Shown: positions 33,689-42,656 of the stretch, in pieces | How the letters are laid out: every line of letters starts with the position of its first letter | How positions within the stretch are numbered: the stretch's first letter is position 1 | NCBI RefSeq assembly: GCF_947502445.1 | Contig: NZ_CANMZW010000008.1 | Location: 62,001-126,000 of the forward strand | DNA: 64,000 nucleotides | Source of the DNA: an uncultured Brevibacillus sp. | GTDB lineage: Bacteria; Bacillota; Bacilli; Brevibacillales; Brevibacillaceae | Reading direction: 5' to 3' | Made by a program: the position numbers and the translations under genes | Notes under the pieces: model-generated | Database searches by the model: none | Told to the model about the DNA's origin: nothing | Seen by the model: only the letters and a program-made list of their open reading frames with translations

Positions 33689-35069
33689 AGCCGAGCTAAG
33701 TGAACTGTTTGCCGATTGCTCCGATGTTGTTTTCTTGCGGTTAGTCTCGAGTGAAGATCAACAAAGCCTTCTCGTGTATTGTGAGGGGCTTGCTGATATT
33801 AGACATATGCAGGAGGTTGTACTTCCACAGCTGGACCAATTTTTAGCGAAGGGTGACCTCCACTCTCTTCCACTCGTTCCCTTGCTTGATGATCAGGATT
33901 TTTGGGTGGAACGTTTATTCGCAGGTGATTTGTTGCTATTTCTGCAAGACTTGCCGCCATATACATGGGACATCTCCAACAGACCACAACGGTCAACAGA
34001 AGAAGCAAACACAGAGGTGTCGATCAAAGGCCCGCGGGATGGCTTTGTCGAGGATCTGAGCGCCAATATCGCCCTCATTCGCAAGCGAATGCGGACACTT
34101 TCCATGGCTTGCGAGACGTTCACACTCGGAACACTCTCCAGAACCAGAGTCTCGATGCTGTACATGAAAGACACTGCTCCTCACGACCTTGTGGAAACCA
34201 TGCGCGACAGGCTTGCCGAATGTAAAAGCAAAAAAAACATTAACAGTGCCATTCTTGAACAAAGGCTAAGTGACCATACCTACTCACTGTTTCCGCTTTT
34301 AGATTACACGGGACGTCCTGATTTTGCGATTTACATGCTGTTTGAAGGGAAAGTAATCGTGCTGGTGGATGGTTCCCCGCTCGCCTTGATTGCACCTGTC
34401 ACGATGCTGGAGCTCATCAAGTCTCCCGAGGATGATCAATATCCGATTACCTATGTATGGCTGGAGCGTATCTTGCGTCTGGGAGGCATTTTTATCGGTG
34501 TTTTTCTCCCAGGCTTTTGGATTGCCCTCTCTGCTTACAACGTCGAAGAATTTCCTTTTCAATTGCTTGCTACCATTACCCAAGGCAGAAAAGGGCTGCC
34601 TTTCTCCGCTCCGATGGAGTTGTTCGGGATTCTTTTTATTTTTGAATTCCTGCGAGAAGCTGGTGCTCGACTGCCAAAAACAGTCGGACAAACACTCGCG
34701 TTAGTTGGAGCTCTGATCATCGGGGATGCGTCCATACGAGCAGGATTTACCTCCCCCTCCATGCTGTTCATCGGCTCCCTGACTGTCGTTGCGTCCTTTA
34801 CCCTGATCAATCAATCGTTAAGCGGCGCCGTTACCGTTGTTCGTTTTGGCGTCTTTCTCCTGTCATCCATTTTGGGGATTTACGGGTTTGTGCTGAGTCT
34901 TCTGATCATCGCTTATTACTTGTCTACACTGACTTCGTTTGGGAGACCTTATGTCTTGAATCATTCCTCCAATTTCTTGAATACACTTGTCAAAGTGTTA
35001 TTTCGTCCTCTGATCGACATTTTTAAACAAGGAAGTAAAACAGGAAAGCAAGAAAGGGGCATGAAATGA
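33678..35069 (+). CDS. Spore germination protein, GerAA-type subunit
   Basis: 463 aa. A large N-terminal cytoplasmic domain (about 1-230; DCSDVVFLRLVSSEDQQSLL; VSIKGPRDGFVEDLSANIAL, IRKRMRT is the family signature) and a membrane half with four to five helices (LERILRLGGIFIGVFLPGFW; LFIFEFLREAGARLPKTVGQ). Oligomeric channel component of the germinant receptor. AGGAGG precedes the ATG; overlaps gerB and gerC genes, so expression is coupled. Confidence 0.94.
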   Translation: MSREAELSELFADCSDVVFLRLVSSEDQQSLLVYCEGLADIRHMQEVVLPQLDQFLAKGDLHSLPLVPLLDDQDFWVERLFAGDLLLFLQDLPPYTWDISNRPQRSTEEANTEVSIKGPRDGFVEDLSANIALIRKRMRTLSMACETFTLGTLSRTRVSMLYMKDTAPHDLVETMRDRLAECKSKKNINSAILEQRLSDHTYSLFPLLDYTGRPDFAIYMLFEGKVIVLVDGSPLALIAPVTMLELIKSPEDDQYPITYVWLERILRLGGIFIGVFLPGFWIALSAYNVEEFPFQLLATITQGRKGLPFSAPMELFGILFIFEFLREAGARLPKTVGQTLALVGALIIGDASIRAGFTSPSMLFIGSLTVVASFTLINQSLSGAVTVVRFGVFLLSSILGIYGFVLSLLIIAYYLSTLTSFGRPYVLNHSSNFLNTLVKVLFRPLIDIFKQGSKTGKQERGMK

Positions 35070-36241
35070 AGCGTCAACTGATAGCATGTTTGGTCCTGAT
35101 GTTGTCTGTGAGCTTCATAAGTGGTTGTTGGGACCAAAAGTCGATCGAGGATCTGAACTATCTCTCTGCATTCGGAATTGACTATCAAAACAATCAGTAC
35201 GTTTTGTATGCGCAATCAACGGATTTGTCCAGTGTATCCAAGCAAAAAGAAACACCCCCGAATACCTCTAAGACACCCGTCATCATCTCGATTGGTAGAG
35301 GCGAAACATTACAAAGCGCCATGGATAACATGCAAAAGGATGCTCAAATTCCTCTGTTTTTCGGCTTTGTTTCCACCCTTATTTACCACGAGCGCATGCT
35401 TCAAAAGGATGTCATCGCCACCTTTGACATCTTGAATCGGTACGGGCTGCTTCGTTACACCAAGTGGGTATTTGGAACAAGAGAGCCGATTTCGGAGGTT
35501 CTTAGCAATCACTCCGTCACCGGTTTTTCTCCGCTGAACTCCCTCTTGCATCAGCCGCAGGATGTGTATAAGCAGCGTTCTTTTATTGAGCCGATCCGTT
35601 ATTTCACGTTTATTTCCCGCTTTTGGGAACCGAGCAATACCGTTATCATTCCGAACATCTCCATCTACAAGTACGCCTGGAAGGAAAACGAGAACTTCAT
35701 TTCTCGCCTCACCATCGATGGGATTCATGCGGTGTACAGAGGCAAATGGAACGGTTTCTTTCCCAATAATGATCTATTAGGTCTGCGATGGATGAATCCC
35801 CACACGGAGTTTGCCGGTTTAATCATAGAGGAGGACAAAAAACCGAAAGCCACCCTGCGTATCCAAAACGTAAGAGTTATCGTTACACCAATAAAGGTTG
35901 GAGAAAATCCTCGGTTTCGTGTAGATATTCACATGAACGGCTTTGTCAGGGAACTGATGGGAAAGATATCGGCTGAATACATTAAGAAGGATGCGCAAAT
36001 ACAGATCGAGAAGCAAATCAAAGGGACCTTTCTGAAGGGCGTTGCTGCCGGGACTGATCTTTACGGCTTTGAAGAAGCACTGTACAAACAAGATGTTAAT
36101 GCGTGGAAGCAGTTCGCCAAAAACCACAACAATAAAATAAAGGCAGATGCTCTCGCCGAAGTAAACATTCATGTACGTTTAAGCGACTCAGGCAAAATGA
36201 AGCTGAACTGGTACCACTATCCTGAGCATCTCCTGCCTTAA
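35066..36241 (+). CDS. Spore germination lipoprotein, GerAC-type subunit
   Basis: 391 aa. Lipobox FISGC at about residue 21, directly followed by WDQKSIEDLNYLSAFGID, the standard GerAC opening. Outward-facing lipid-anchored subunit of the receptor on the inner spore membrane. The ATG overlaps the gerA-type stop by 4 nt; AAAGGGG lies upstream. Third and last gene of the operon. Confidence 0.94.
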   Translation: MKRQLIACLVLMLSVSFISGCWDQKSIEDLNYLSAFGIDYQNNQYVLYAQSTDLSSVSKQKETPPNTSKTPVIISIGRGETLQSAMDNMQKDAQIPLFFGFVSTLIYHERMLQKDVIATFDILNRYGLLRYTKWVFGTREPISEVLSNHSVTGFSPLNSLLHQPQDVYKQRSFIEPIRYFTFISRFWEPSNTVIIPNISIYKYAWKENENFISRLTIDGIHAVYRGKWNGFFPNNDLLGLRWMNPHTEFAGLIIEEDKKPKATLRIQNVRVIVTPIKVGENPRFRVDIHMNGFVRELMGKISAEYIKKDAQIQIEKQIKGTFLKGVAAGTDLYGFEEALYKQDVNAWKQFAKNHNNKIKADALAEVNIHVRLSDSGKMKLNWYHYPEHLLP

Positions 36242-36249
36242 AAGAAAAA

Positions 36250-36285
36250 AAGCTGCCCATCTCAACATTAAGAGACAGGCAGCTT
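36250..36285. terminator. Bidirectional terminator between gerC-type gene and ald
   Basis: AAGCTGCC (36250-36257) and GGCAGCTT (36278-36285). On the minus strand it is followed by a long T-run, fitting ald. Confidence 0.85.
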
Positions 36286-36296
36286 CTATATATTCC

Positions 36297-37421
36297 TTAG
36301 TTTTTCACCAAGAGAACTTCTTCAACAGCTGCATACGGAAGATTGTGTGTATCAGCAACTGCTTTATACGTTACTTTACCCGCAATCACGTTTACGCCTT
36401 TCGCCAATGGCTTGTTGTCGCGGATCGCTTGTGCATAGCCTTTGTTAGCCAATTGCAGAGCATAAGGAATGGTTACGTTGGTCAATGCCAGTGTCGAAGT
36501 ACGGGAAACCGCACCAGGCATGTTCGCTACTGCGTAGTGGATAACGCCATGCTTTTCGTATGTTGGGTTATCATGCGTAGTGATGCGGTCGATCGTTTCG
36601 ATAGAACCACCTTGGTCAATCGCAACGTCTACGATTACGGAGCCAGGTGTCATTTGTTTCACCATCTCTTCGGTTACGAGACGCGGTGCACGAGCACCAG
36701 GGATGAGTACCGCACCAACCAGCAGGTCTGCTTTTTTCACTGCATTCGCAATGTTAAAGGAGTTGGAGATCAGTGTTTGTACGCGGCCTTGGAACAGGTC
36801 ATCCAATTGACGCAGGCGATCTGCGTTTACATCGATAATTGTAACGTTTGCGCCCAATCCCAGTGCCATTTTCGCAGCGTTTGTACCGACGATACCGCCG
36901 CCGATAACGACTACTTCACCTTTTGGCACACCAGGTACGCCGCCGAGCAGTACACCTTTTCCGCCGTATTGTTTTTCCAGGAATTGTGCACCGATTTGTA
37001 CGGACATACGACCTGCAACTTCGGACATCGGCATCAAAAGTGGCAGAGCACCGTTGTCGAGCTGGATTGTTTCGTATGCGATCGCAATTACTTTTTTCTC
37101 CAGAAGTGCACGAGTCAACTCAGGCTCTGGAGCGAGGTGCAAGTACGTGAACAAAATGAGGTCTTCACGGAAGAAGCCGTACTCAGATGGAAGCGGTTCC
37201 TTTACTTTCAACACCATATCCGCTGCCCACGCGTCAGCCGCTGTAGCAGCAATCTGGGCACCTACTGCTGTATAATCTTCATTGGTAAATCCGCTGCCCA
37301 AGCCAGCATTGTTTTCTACACGAACGGTATGGCCACTTTGCACGAATGCAGCTACACCTGCTGGAGTAATCGCAACGCGATTCTCGTTATTTTTAATTTC
37401 TTTAGGAATTCCAACGATCAT
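36297..37421 (-). CDS. ald: Alanine dehydrogenase
   Basis: 374 aa. NAD-dependent oxidative deamination of L-alanine to pyruvate; needed for alanine use and in Bacillus for normal sporulation. [17 protein letters not shown] start, catalytic Lys in VLKVKEP, His in [14 protein letters not shown] motif [20 protein letters not shown], and [24 protein letters not shown] precedes ATG 37421. A PucR-type activator is encoded just upstream on the same strand. Confidence 0.97.
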   Translation of the reverse strand: MIVGIPKEIKNNENRVAITPAGVAAFVQSGHTVRVENNAGLGSGFTNEDYTAVGAQIAATAADAWAADMVLKVKEPLPSEYGFFREDLILFTYLHLAPEPELTRALLEKKVIAIAYETIQLDNGALPLLMPMSEVAGRMSVQIGAQFLEKQYGGKGVLLGGVPGVPKGEVVVIGGGIVGTNAAKMALGLGANVTIIDVNADRLRQLDDLFQGRVQTLISNSFNIANAVKKADLLVGAVLIPGARAPRLVTEEMVKQMTPGSVIVDVAIDQGGSIETIDRITTHDNPTYEKHGVIHYAVANMPGAVSRTSTLALTNVTIPYALQLANKGYAQAIRDNKPLAKGVNVIAGKVTYKAVADTHNLPYAAVEEVLLVKN

Positions 37422-37468
37422 GATAGGTAGTCCTCCTTGGAAAGCCGTATTTTTATGAGAGTAGTATC

Positions 37469-37547
37469 ATTGTACAGCTATTTTTACATGCTTTTCCTTG
37501 GGGATTCCTTTAATTTTGGTAACCTGCTATTTGTGAAAATCCACAAA
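37469..37547 (-). promoter_or_regulatory. ald promoter -10 and upstream AdeR-type palindrome
   Basis: Minus-strand -10 TACAAT (37474-37469) lacks a good -35, as expected for an activated promoter. A perfect palindrome TTTGTG-AAAATC-CACAAA (37530-37547) is centred about 76 nt upstream of the presumed start. The adjacent PucR/AdeR-type protein is the likely activator. Confidence 0.6.
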
Positions 37548-37551
37548 CGAA

Positions 37552-38787
37552 CTACTGTTCTTCATTTAGCTTCGCCATCTTCAGCTCCAGGTATAGCGAA
37601 GTACGTTGATTCATATTCTCCAGATCAACCTGCATAATCTCCTCGATGCGGCGCAGTCGGTAGCTCAATGTATTGATATGGATATGAAGGCGCTGGGCCG
37701 TCACATTTACCTTTCCGGCTGCATCTAAAAAGGTTTCCAACGTTTCCTGCATCGCCGTCTGATTGTCACGGTCGTATTGCTTCAGCACCTCGAGCCGTTC
37801 ATTTTCATAGCCCTGTTCCTCGTCCCACTGCTTGCACTTCAGCAAGTACCGATAGATTCCCAGCTCATGATATCCGTGGATGCCGGCAATTTCGCGCGGG
37901 AACAGCTTTTTGATCTTGACGGCATGCAGGGCTTCTTGGTAGCTTTTCACAATCTCTGTATACGACTTGTAGCCTCTCCCATACCCCGCTATGACTTGAC
38001 CCACACTGACATAGGTCTCCAGTTTGCCCAGCGAATCAGAAAGAAACTGCTCAACCTTGCGAATCAAGACATTGCTTTTCTCTTTTTTGGGCTCTGTCAG
38101 ACCGATCAGCAAAATAATCTGGGGGCCGTCCACTACCCAAAACAGCTTGTCACGCATCAGTAATGGGTACAAATATTGATCCAGCCTCAGACCGGCTGCT
38201 TCAATAATGCAGATTAAATAAGAAGGCGCCAGATGCATTTGCAGGCTCTCTGCTTTTTGCCGAATGATCACTTCACTGTGATGATTGCCAAGCAAAAGCT
38301 CCCACAAAAACTCTTTGCGGCGCTGCTCCTCGGCCTTGCGCTTCCCTTGCCTTTGAATCAGTCGGGAGACAGCCGCTTTTGCTGCTTGACGCAAAATTTC
38401 ATCATCGTCACGGGTGATGGGCCGGTTTACTTCCTGCGCCCAAATGTAGCCCAGCACATCGTTGCCACGCCGAATGGCAATCGCGACCCTCTTGCCCAGA
38501 CCAACCTCGTCCTTGGCTGGTATGTGCACAGGGTCATCCTGTGTCAACAGCTCCTGAAAAACCCCGTCTTTCCACAAACGGGTCAAGACTTTTTCCGGTA
38601 CTCTGCGTCCCATGATTGTCGACCATCGCGCCTGGTCTGTACTGTCTCCATGTGAGCTGTACGCAATCAATTTATGGTCCGCATCCTCTACTGTGATCGG
38701 GTTCTGCAACAGGTCCCCGATTACGTCTGCCAACTCATCCATATCGGCATCTTGGTATTGCTGAAAATAGTTGGGCGACACTGACAA
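37552..38787 (-). CDS. PucR-family regulator, AdeR-like activator of ald
   Basis: 411 aa. N-terminal GAF-like sensor (ADMDELADVIGDLLQNPITV; HIPAKDEVGLGKRVAIAIRR), a middle region, and the C-terminal PucR helix-turn-helix: AAGKVNVTAQRLHIHINTLS followed by YRLRRIEEIM. In B. subtilis the homologue AdeR activates ald; the same adjacency holds here. No autoregulatory site was recognised. The ATG is preceded by AGAGGTGGG. Confidence 0.9.
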   Translation of the reverse strand: MSVSPNYFQQYQDADMDELADVIGDLLQNPITVEDADHKLIAYSSHGDSTDQARWSTIMGRRVPEKVLTRLWKDGVFQELLTQDDPVHIPAKDEVGLGKRVAIAIRRGNDVLGYIWAQEVNRPITRDDDEILRQAAKAAVSRLIQRQGKRKAEEQRRKEFLWELLLGNHHSEVIIRQKAESLQMHLAPSYLICIIEAAGLRLDQYLYPLLMRDKLFWVVDGPQIILLIGLTEPKKEKSNVLIRKVEQFLSDSLGKLETYVSVGQVIAGYGRGYKSYTEIVKSYQEALHAVKIKKLFPREIAGIHGYHELGIYRYLLKCKQWDEEQGYENERLEVLKQYDRDNQTAMQETLETFLDAAGKVNVTAQRLHIHINTLSYRLRRIEEIMQVDLENMNQRTSLYLELKMAKLNEEQ

Positions 38788-38847
38788 AATCCCACCTCTT
38801 TACCGCTCTAGAATACGTATGATTCTATTATACAAAAACTTTGCGCT

Positions 38848-39396
38848 TCATTCTTTATCGAAAGCGTTCACGCAAAGAAATCGCACAGGCTTTCCAGTCC
38901 GATTCAACCAGTTGTGAGGGGTTGACGACTCCATATGAATACTGTCACCAGGATGCAGCTCATGCTCCTCATGTCCCAATAAAAGCGTGAGAACCCCCTC
39001 TAATACATAGATGAATTCTTGTCCCTTGTGTGCAAACGGAACTCCTTTGTCCTCGTGAGGCTGAAGCGTCACCAGAATTGGTTCGATCGAGGGATTAGCC
39101 AGATTTCCCGACAAATCCTCGAACACAAAAGAAAGGTCATTCTTTTTTGCCTGCCCCAGGCTACCTCTTCTTACATTGCTTTTTACATGAACGGAATTTT
39201 CCGAAAAAAAGTAGCTTGGGCTTACCTCTAGCGCCTCTGATATTTTTTTCAGCGATTCAAGCGTTATCGACGATTTGCCCCGCTCTACCTGCGACAGAAA
39301 GCTAATCGATAGTTCCGTCTTTTCAGATATCTGCTTGAGCGTCTTCTTTCTTCCTGTACGGAGAGCTTTTATCAATTTACCTATTTTAGATTCCAT
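38848..39396 (-). CDS. XRE-family regulator with C-terminal cupin
   Basis: 182 aa. Helix-turn-helix (about 5-60: IGKLIKALRTGRKKTLKQIS; TELSISFLSQVERGKSSITL) and a cupin barrel (about 105-180: PHEDKGVPFAHKGQEFIYVL; GDSIHMESSTPHNWLNR). Such PuuR-like proteins repress amine or amino-acid catabolic genes. ATG 39396 preferred over a TTG five codons earlier. Divergent from the ornithine-cyclodeaminase-family gene. Confidence 0.9.
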   Translation of the reverse strand: MESKIGKLIKALRTGRKKTLKQISEKTELSISFLSQVERGKSSITLESLKKISEALEVSPSYFFSENSVHVKSNVRRGSLGQAKKNDLSFVFEDLSGNLANPSIEPILVTLQPHEDKGVPFAHKGQEFIYVLEGVLTLLLGHEEHELHPGDSIHMESSTPHNWLNRTGKPVRFLCVNAFDKE

Positions 39397-39611
39397 ATGA
39401 TCGTACCCCAACTAAAAAGAATTTAGAAAACCTAGAAGACCTGGCTACTGGCTACACCATGTCTTTTTGGCAACTGCACATAGCTGAATAATATTGATTA
39501 TAATTATGATCTGCATAAAATCATCATACCCTTTATTAAACAGAGGCGCAAAGTAACGGATCGTTTGAATTCCTTTTCGACAAATGGAATTCCAGGAAAC
39601 ATTTTTTACTA
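39397..39611. other. Intergenic region upstream of the cyclodeaminase-family promoter
   Basis: A/T-rich, no open frame of note. It contains GGAATTCC (39586-39593) and the upstream region of the XRE gene; no assignable promoter was seen for the latter. Confidence 0.4.
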
Positions 39612-39640
39612 TTGATACAAATTCCTTTACATCTTATAAT
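39612..39640 (+). promoter_or_regulatory. Sigma-A promoter of the cyclodeaminase-family gene
   Basis: -35 TTGATA (39612-39617), 17-nt spacer, -10 TATAAT (39635-39640). Confidence 0.85.
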
Positions 39641-39686
39641 CTTTACTATTATCACCAACAGCAGGTGCTATTTTTTTCCACAAACA

Positions 39687-39703
39687 TTGAAGTATCACTT
39701 CAA
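39687..39703. promoter_or_regulatory. Palindromic operator in the cyclodeaminase leader
   Basis: TTGAAGT-ATC-ACTTCAA is a perfect 7-bp inverted repeat about 40-57 nt downstream of the expected transcription start, a classic repressor roadblock position. The divergent XRE-cupin protein is the likely binder. Confidence 0.6.
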
Positions 39704-39747
39704 ATTTTATTTCGAGACTGGACTCTGCCTAGAAAGGATGAATCTCC

Positions 39748-40737
39748 ATGCTAGTACTGAGTAGAGAGAATATCGAGCAAGTTTATTCAATGAAGCAATG
39801 TCTGGAGGATGTGGAGCACGTTTTTCGCGAACACGTACAGGGACGTGTTGTAACACCTGTTCGAACAGCCATTGATCACCCCAAATACGAGGGCACCAGC
39901 TTGTTCATGCCTTCCTACTTGGAATCTGATGACTATGTTGCAGTAAAAGTCATCAGTATATTCCCGCACAATCACGCGCAAGGAATCAATGCCCTGCAGA
40001 GTGTGATTTTGTTGACCGAGGCTAAAACGGGACAACATGTCGCAATGATGGATGCCAGCCTTTTGACTGTCATGCGCACGGGAGCAAGCAGCGGTGTCGC
40101 CACCAAATACATGGCGAGGGAAGATGCGCATAGCTGTGCTGTTCTCGGCTGCGGTGCACAATCGATCGGTCAGATCCAGGCAGTCATGCAGGTCCGCTCC
40201 TTGTCGGAAATCTATTTGTACAACCGCACGCGTGCAAAGGCAGATGAAATGAAGGAAAAGCTGCATTCCCTGTATCCGAACTGGCAGGGTGAGATTGTTG
40301 TGGTTGAGGATGCCAATCAGGCAGTTGAACATGTTGATATCGTCATTTGCAGCACGAAAGCCACTACGCCCCTATTTGATGGGAATCGCCTCAAGCCAGG
40401 TACCCATATTAACGCCATTGGTGCATTTCTTCCTCATATGCAGGAAGTTGATCTGACTACCTTGCAGCGGAGTGGGAAAGTCGTGGTGGATACGCTCGAA
40501 GGCGCCGAGCACGAAGCTGGCGATCTGCTGATTCCGATCAGTCGCGGTGAGTGGAGTTTCGACCATTTGCACGCGGAATTAGGGGAAATTCTCAGTGGAG
40601 AGAAATCTGGCCGCGACAGTACTGAAGAAATTACGCTGTACAAATCGGTCGGTATCGCCTATTTGGATACCGCTGTAGCCAAAACCGTCTACGAACGGGC
40701 AAAAGCCGCAGGTCTGGGAACCGAGATTCACTTGTAA
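39748..40737 (+). CDS. Ornithine cyclodeaminase / mu-crystallin family protein
   Basis: 329 aa. NAD(P)-dependent enzyme family that includes ornithine cyclodeaminase, archaeal-type alanine dehydrogenase and imine reductases. Motifs: MPSYLESDDYVAVKVISIFP (Lys), MDASLLTVMRTGASSGVAT (Arg-Thr-Gly), Rossmann VLGCGAQSIGQIQAV and HINAIGAFLPHMQEVD. The exact substrate cannot be read. AAAGGATG precedes the ATG. Its long controlled leader and XRE-cupin neighbour suggest substrate induction. Confidence 0.92.
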   Translation: MLVLSRENIEQVYSMKQCLEDVEHVFREHVQGRVVTPVRTAIDHPKYEGTSLFMPSYLESDDYVAVKVISIFPHNHAQGINALQSVILLTEAKTGQHVAMMDASLLTVMRTGASSGVATKYMAREDAHSCAVLGCGAQSIGQIQAVMQVRSLSEIYLYNRTRAKADEMKEKLHSLYPNWQGEIVVVEDANQAVEHVDIVICSTKATTPLFDGNRLKPGTHINAIGAFLPHMQEVDLTTLQRSGKVVVDTLEGAEHEAGDLLIPISRGEWSFDHLHAELGEILSGEKSGRDSTEEITLYKSVGIAYLDTAVAKTVYERAKAAGLGTEIHL

Positions 40738-40748
40738 AGGCAACGAGG

Positions 40749-40785
40749 AAGCCGCCATCCCACTTGGGAGCTGGCGGCTTTTTTC
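40749..40785 (+). terminator. Terminator after the cyclodeaminase-family gene
   Basis: AAGCCGCCA (40749-40757) and TGGCGGCTT (40772-40780), perfect 9-bp stem with T-run. Confidence 0.93.
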
Positions 40786-40790
40786 TATGA

Positions 40791-41144
40791 TTACACAAGA
40801 CGCGAAATCGCATCTAAAATTTGTTCTTTCTGGAACGGCTTGATGACGAAGTCGAGCGCTCCCGTTTGCATCGCTTCTAGCACCGTTTGCCTGTGTCCTA
40901 CAGCGGAGCAGATCAGTACCTTGGCTTCCTCATCGTAATTCAAAATTTCCCGCATCGCGTCAATACCATGCATAACCGGCATGGTGATATCCATCGTTAC
41001 AATGTCAGGCTTCAGTCGTTTGTATTGCTCTATTGCTTCTAATCCATTGCTAGCCTCTCCAATGATCTCATGCTGTCCAGACAACATATCGGTCAGCACT
41101 CGTCTGGTAAAGGCAGCGTCATCTACAATTAGCAATCGGGCCAC
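40791..41144 (-). CDS. CheY-like single-domain response regulator
   Basis: 117 aa, receiver domain only. Acidic pocket LLIVDDAAFTRR, phospho-acceptor Asp in IVTMDITMPVMHG, Thr/Ser position CSAVGH and Lys in FVIKPFQ. The order VTMDITMPxMxGIxA is typical of CheY from Gram-positive bacteria. GTG start with GAGGGG upstream. No other chemotaxis gene is adjacent; a second CheY or a partner for an orphan kinase is possible. Confidence 0.92.
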   Translation of the reverse strand: MARLLIVDDAAFTRRVLTDMLSGQHEIIGEASNGLEAIEQYKRLKPDIVTMDITMPVMHGIDAMREILNYDEEAKVLICSAVGHRQTVLEAMQTGALDFVIKPFQKEQILDAISRLV

Positions 41145-41186
41145 GGTGTCCTATCCCCTCGCATCAATCTCGCTCGCATCTACTTC

Positions 41187-41438
41187 TTACTTTTGCATAA
41201 AATTCACGAGCTTGTCCACGAGAGAAAATGACTTCTTTTGTCGAATAAATTACGAAATAAAACCAATTTTCTCGGTTGACTCTGTGCCTCCACCCTCTGT
41301 TACCGTCGAGCTTCCATGTGAAGCCTGTGGGCTCTCCGGTTTGGGATGAGGTGTCGTCTCGCCGATCTCTGGCAATTCCACTTGTCTCACTTCATCAGGT
41401 ATCTCGGGACTCTGTATTTCAATCCAATCCTTTTCCAC
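41187..41438 (-). pseudogene. Small acidic Pro-rich protein, reading frame split by a stop
   Basis: GTG 41438 with GAAGGGAG upstream encodes 62 aa (KDWIEIQSPEIPDEVRQVEL; PEIGETTPHPKPE). After TAA at 41250 the same frame continues for 20 plausible codons (FIRQKKSFSLVDKLVNFMQK) to a second TAA at 41187. It may be a gene with a nonsense mutation, or a 62-aa gene followed by chance sequence. No family recognised. It lies upstream of cheY on the same strand. Confidence 0.35.
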
Positions 41439-41643
41439 GTATGCATGGCTCCCTTCTTTTCCCTGTCAGGACGTGTTTTCCTTTATATCCTGTCCTGCCT
41501 GACAATTTCCATGCATGTGCACTGACGTTCTATTATTCACTCTTTTTCCCAGCAGGTGAAAATCCGATATAATAGAATTGTTTCTTTTTGTCGAGGTAAC
41601 ACGTATTTCTTATGTGCACTTACTTTCGTTGGAGGATTCTCCC

Positions 41644-42651
41644 ATGCCTAAGCTACAACCATTCCCTGTCTTGTTTGCCGGTTTAGTCGTCGGGCTGCTT
41701 CTGCTCATAACCAGTCAGTTTCTTACCAGCATGAAACATCTTCGGGAACTGAATGAACAAGGTTCTACGACCGAAAAATTGCGCGTCGCTCTTCTTCTCG
41801 AAGGTCCTAGCTACGACCAGGGCTGGAACAGCAGTGCGCTGGAGGCCATCACGGAAATGCAGAAACGATTCGGTTTCTCACTGGAAATTGCCAATCACAT
41901 AAAGCCAGATCAGATTACAGCCGTCGCAGAAAAATTCGCTTCCAACGATTATGATCTGATTCTTGGCCATGGTGTCATTTTTTCCGAACCGTTTTCGTCA
42001 GTCGCTCTCAAGTATCCACATTCTCACTTTGTTTCCTTTAATGGAAAAGCCCCTCATCAAAACCAGACCACGATTCGCTATGATATGAAACCAGCAGGTC
42101 GCCTGGTCGGTATGCTGGCAGCGAAAATGTCCAAAACAAACAAGGTGGGCTATATCCTCGTCGATAAGCCACCCGAGATGGCCCAGGCGAAGGGCTTTCG
42201 GGAGGGCGTCAAAAAGGCATCACCAAAAACGAAGGTAATCGTGGAAACTGTCCCTGATTTTAATGACAGCAAGAACGCGGTAAAGGCCACTCAGCAGATG
42301 ATTGCCCAAGGAGTCGACGTCATCTACACCACAGGGGACAGCTTTAATCTGGAGGTCATTACGGAAGCGCAGCGTGCCAAAGTGTATTCGATCGGGTATA
42401 TTGCCGATCAACGATACATCGCTCCAGATTACGTTCTTGCCTCCTTGATCCAGGATGTTCGCCAATGCTATCGCATCATCTTGGAGCAGTATGTCGATAA
42501 CAAGCTCCCGAGTGGAGAAGTCATCTACGGGCTTGCCGAAGGAGTCAACCGTCTCAGCCCATTCGGTCCCATGGTGCCTGACAGCATTCGTGAAGAAATT
42601 GCACGCGAGGTAAAACAGCTTACCAAGCCTCACACTTCAATTGGAGGATAA
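41644..42651 (+). CDS. BMP-family (Med/PnrA-like) membrane-anchored binding protein
   Basis: 335 aa. One N-terminal membrane segment (LFAGLVVGLLLLITSQFL), then a periplasmic-binding fold of the basic membrane protein group: VALLLEGPSYDQGWNSSALE; DLILGHGVIFSEPF; VGYILVDKPPEMAQAKGFRE. B. subtilis Med, which influences competence, belongs here; nucleoside-binding lipoproteins are relatives. ATG 41644 has GGAGGA upstream. It ends 5 nt before a histidine kinase gene, so it probably supplies the kinase with a sensory signal. Confidence 0.85.
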   Translation: MPKLQPFPVLFAGLVVGLLLLITSQFLTSMKHLRELNEQGSTTEKLRVALLLEGPSYDQGWNSSALEAITEMQKRFGFSLEIANHIKPDQITAVAEKFASNDYDLILGHGVIFSEPFSSVALKYPHSHFVSFNGKAPHQNQTTIRYDMKPAGRLVGMLAAKMSKTNKVGYILVDKPPEMAQAKGFREGVKKASPKTKVIVETVPDFNDSKNAVKATQQMIAQGVDVIYTTGDSFNLEVITEAQRAKVYSIGYIADQRYIAPDYVLASLIQDVRQCYRIILEQYVDNKLPSGEVIYGLAEGVNRLSPFGPMVPDSIREEIAREVKQLTKPHTSIGG

Positions 42652-42656
42652 TTGGC

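Noticed and set aside
36345..37430. 361-aa plus-strand open frame opposite ald
   Set aside because: Cys- and Tyr-rich translation without domain features, directly antisense to alanine dehydrogenase.
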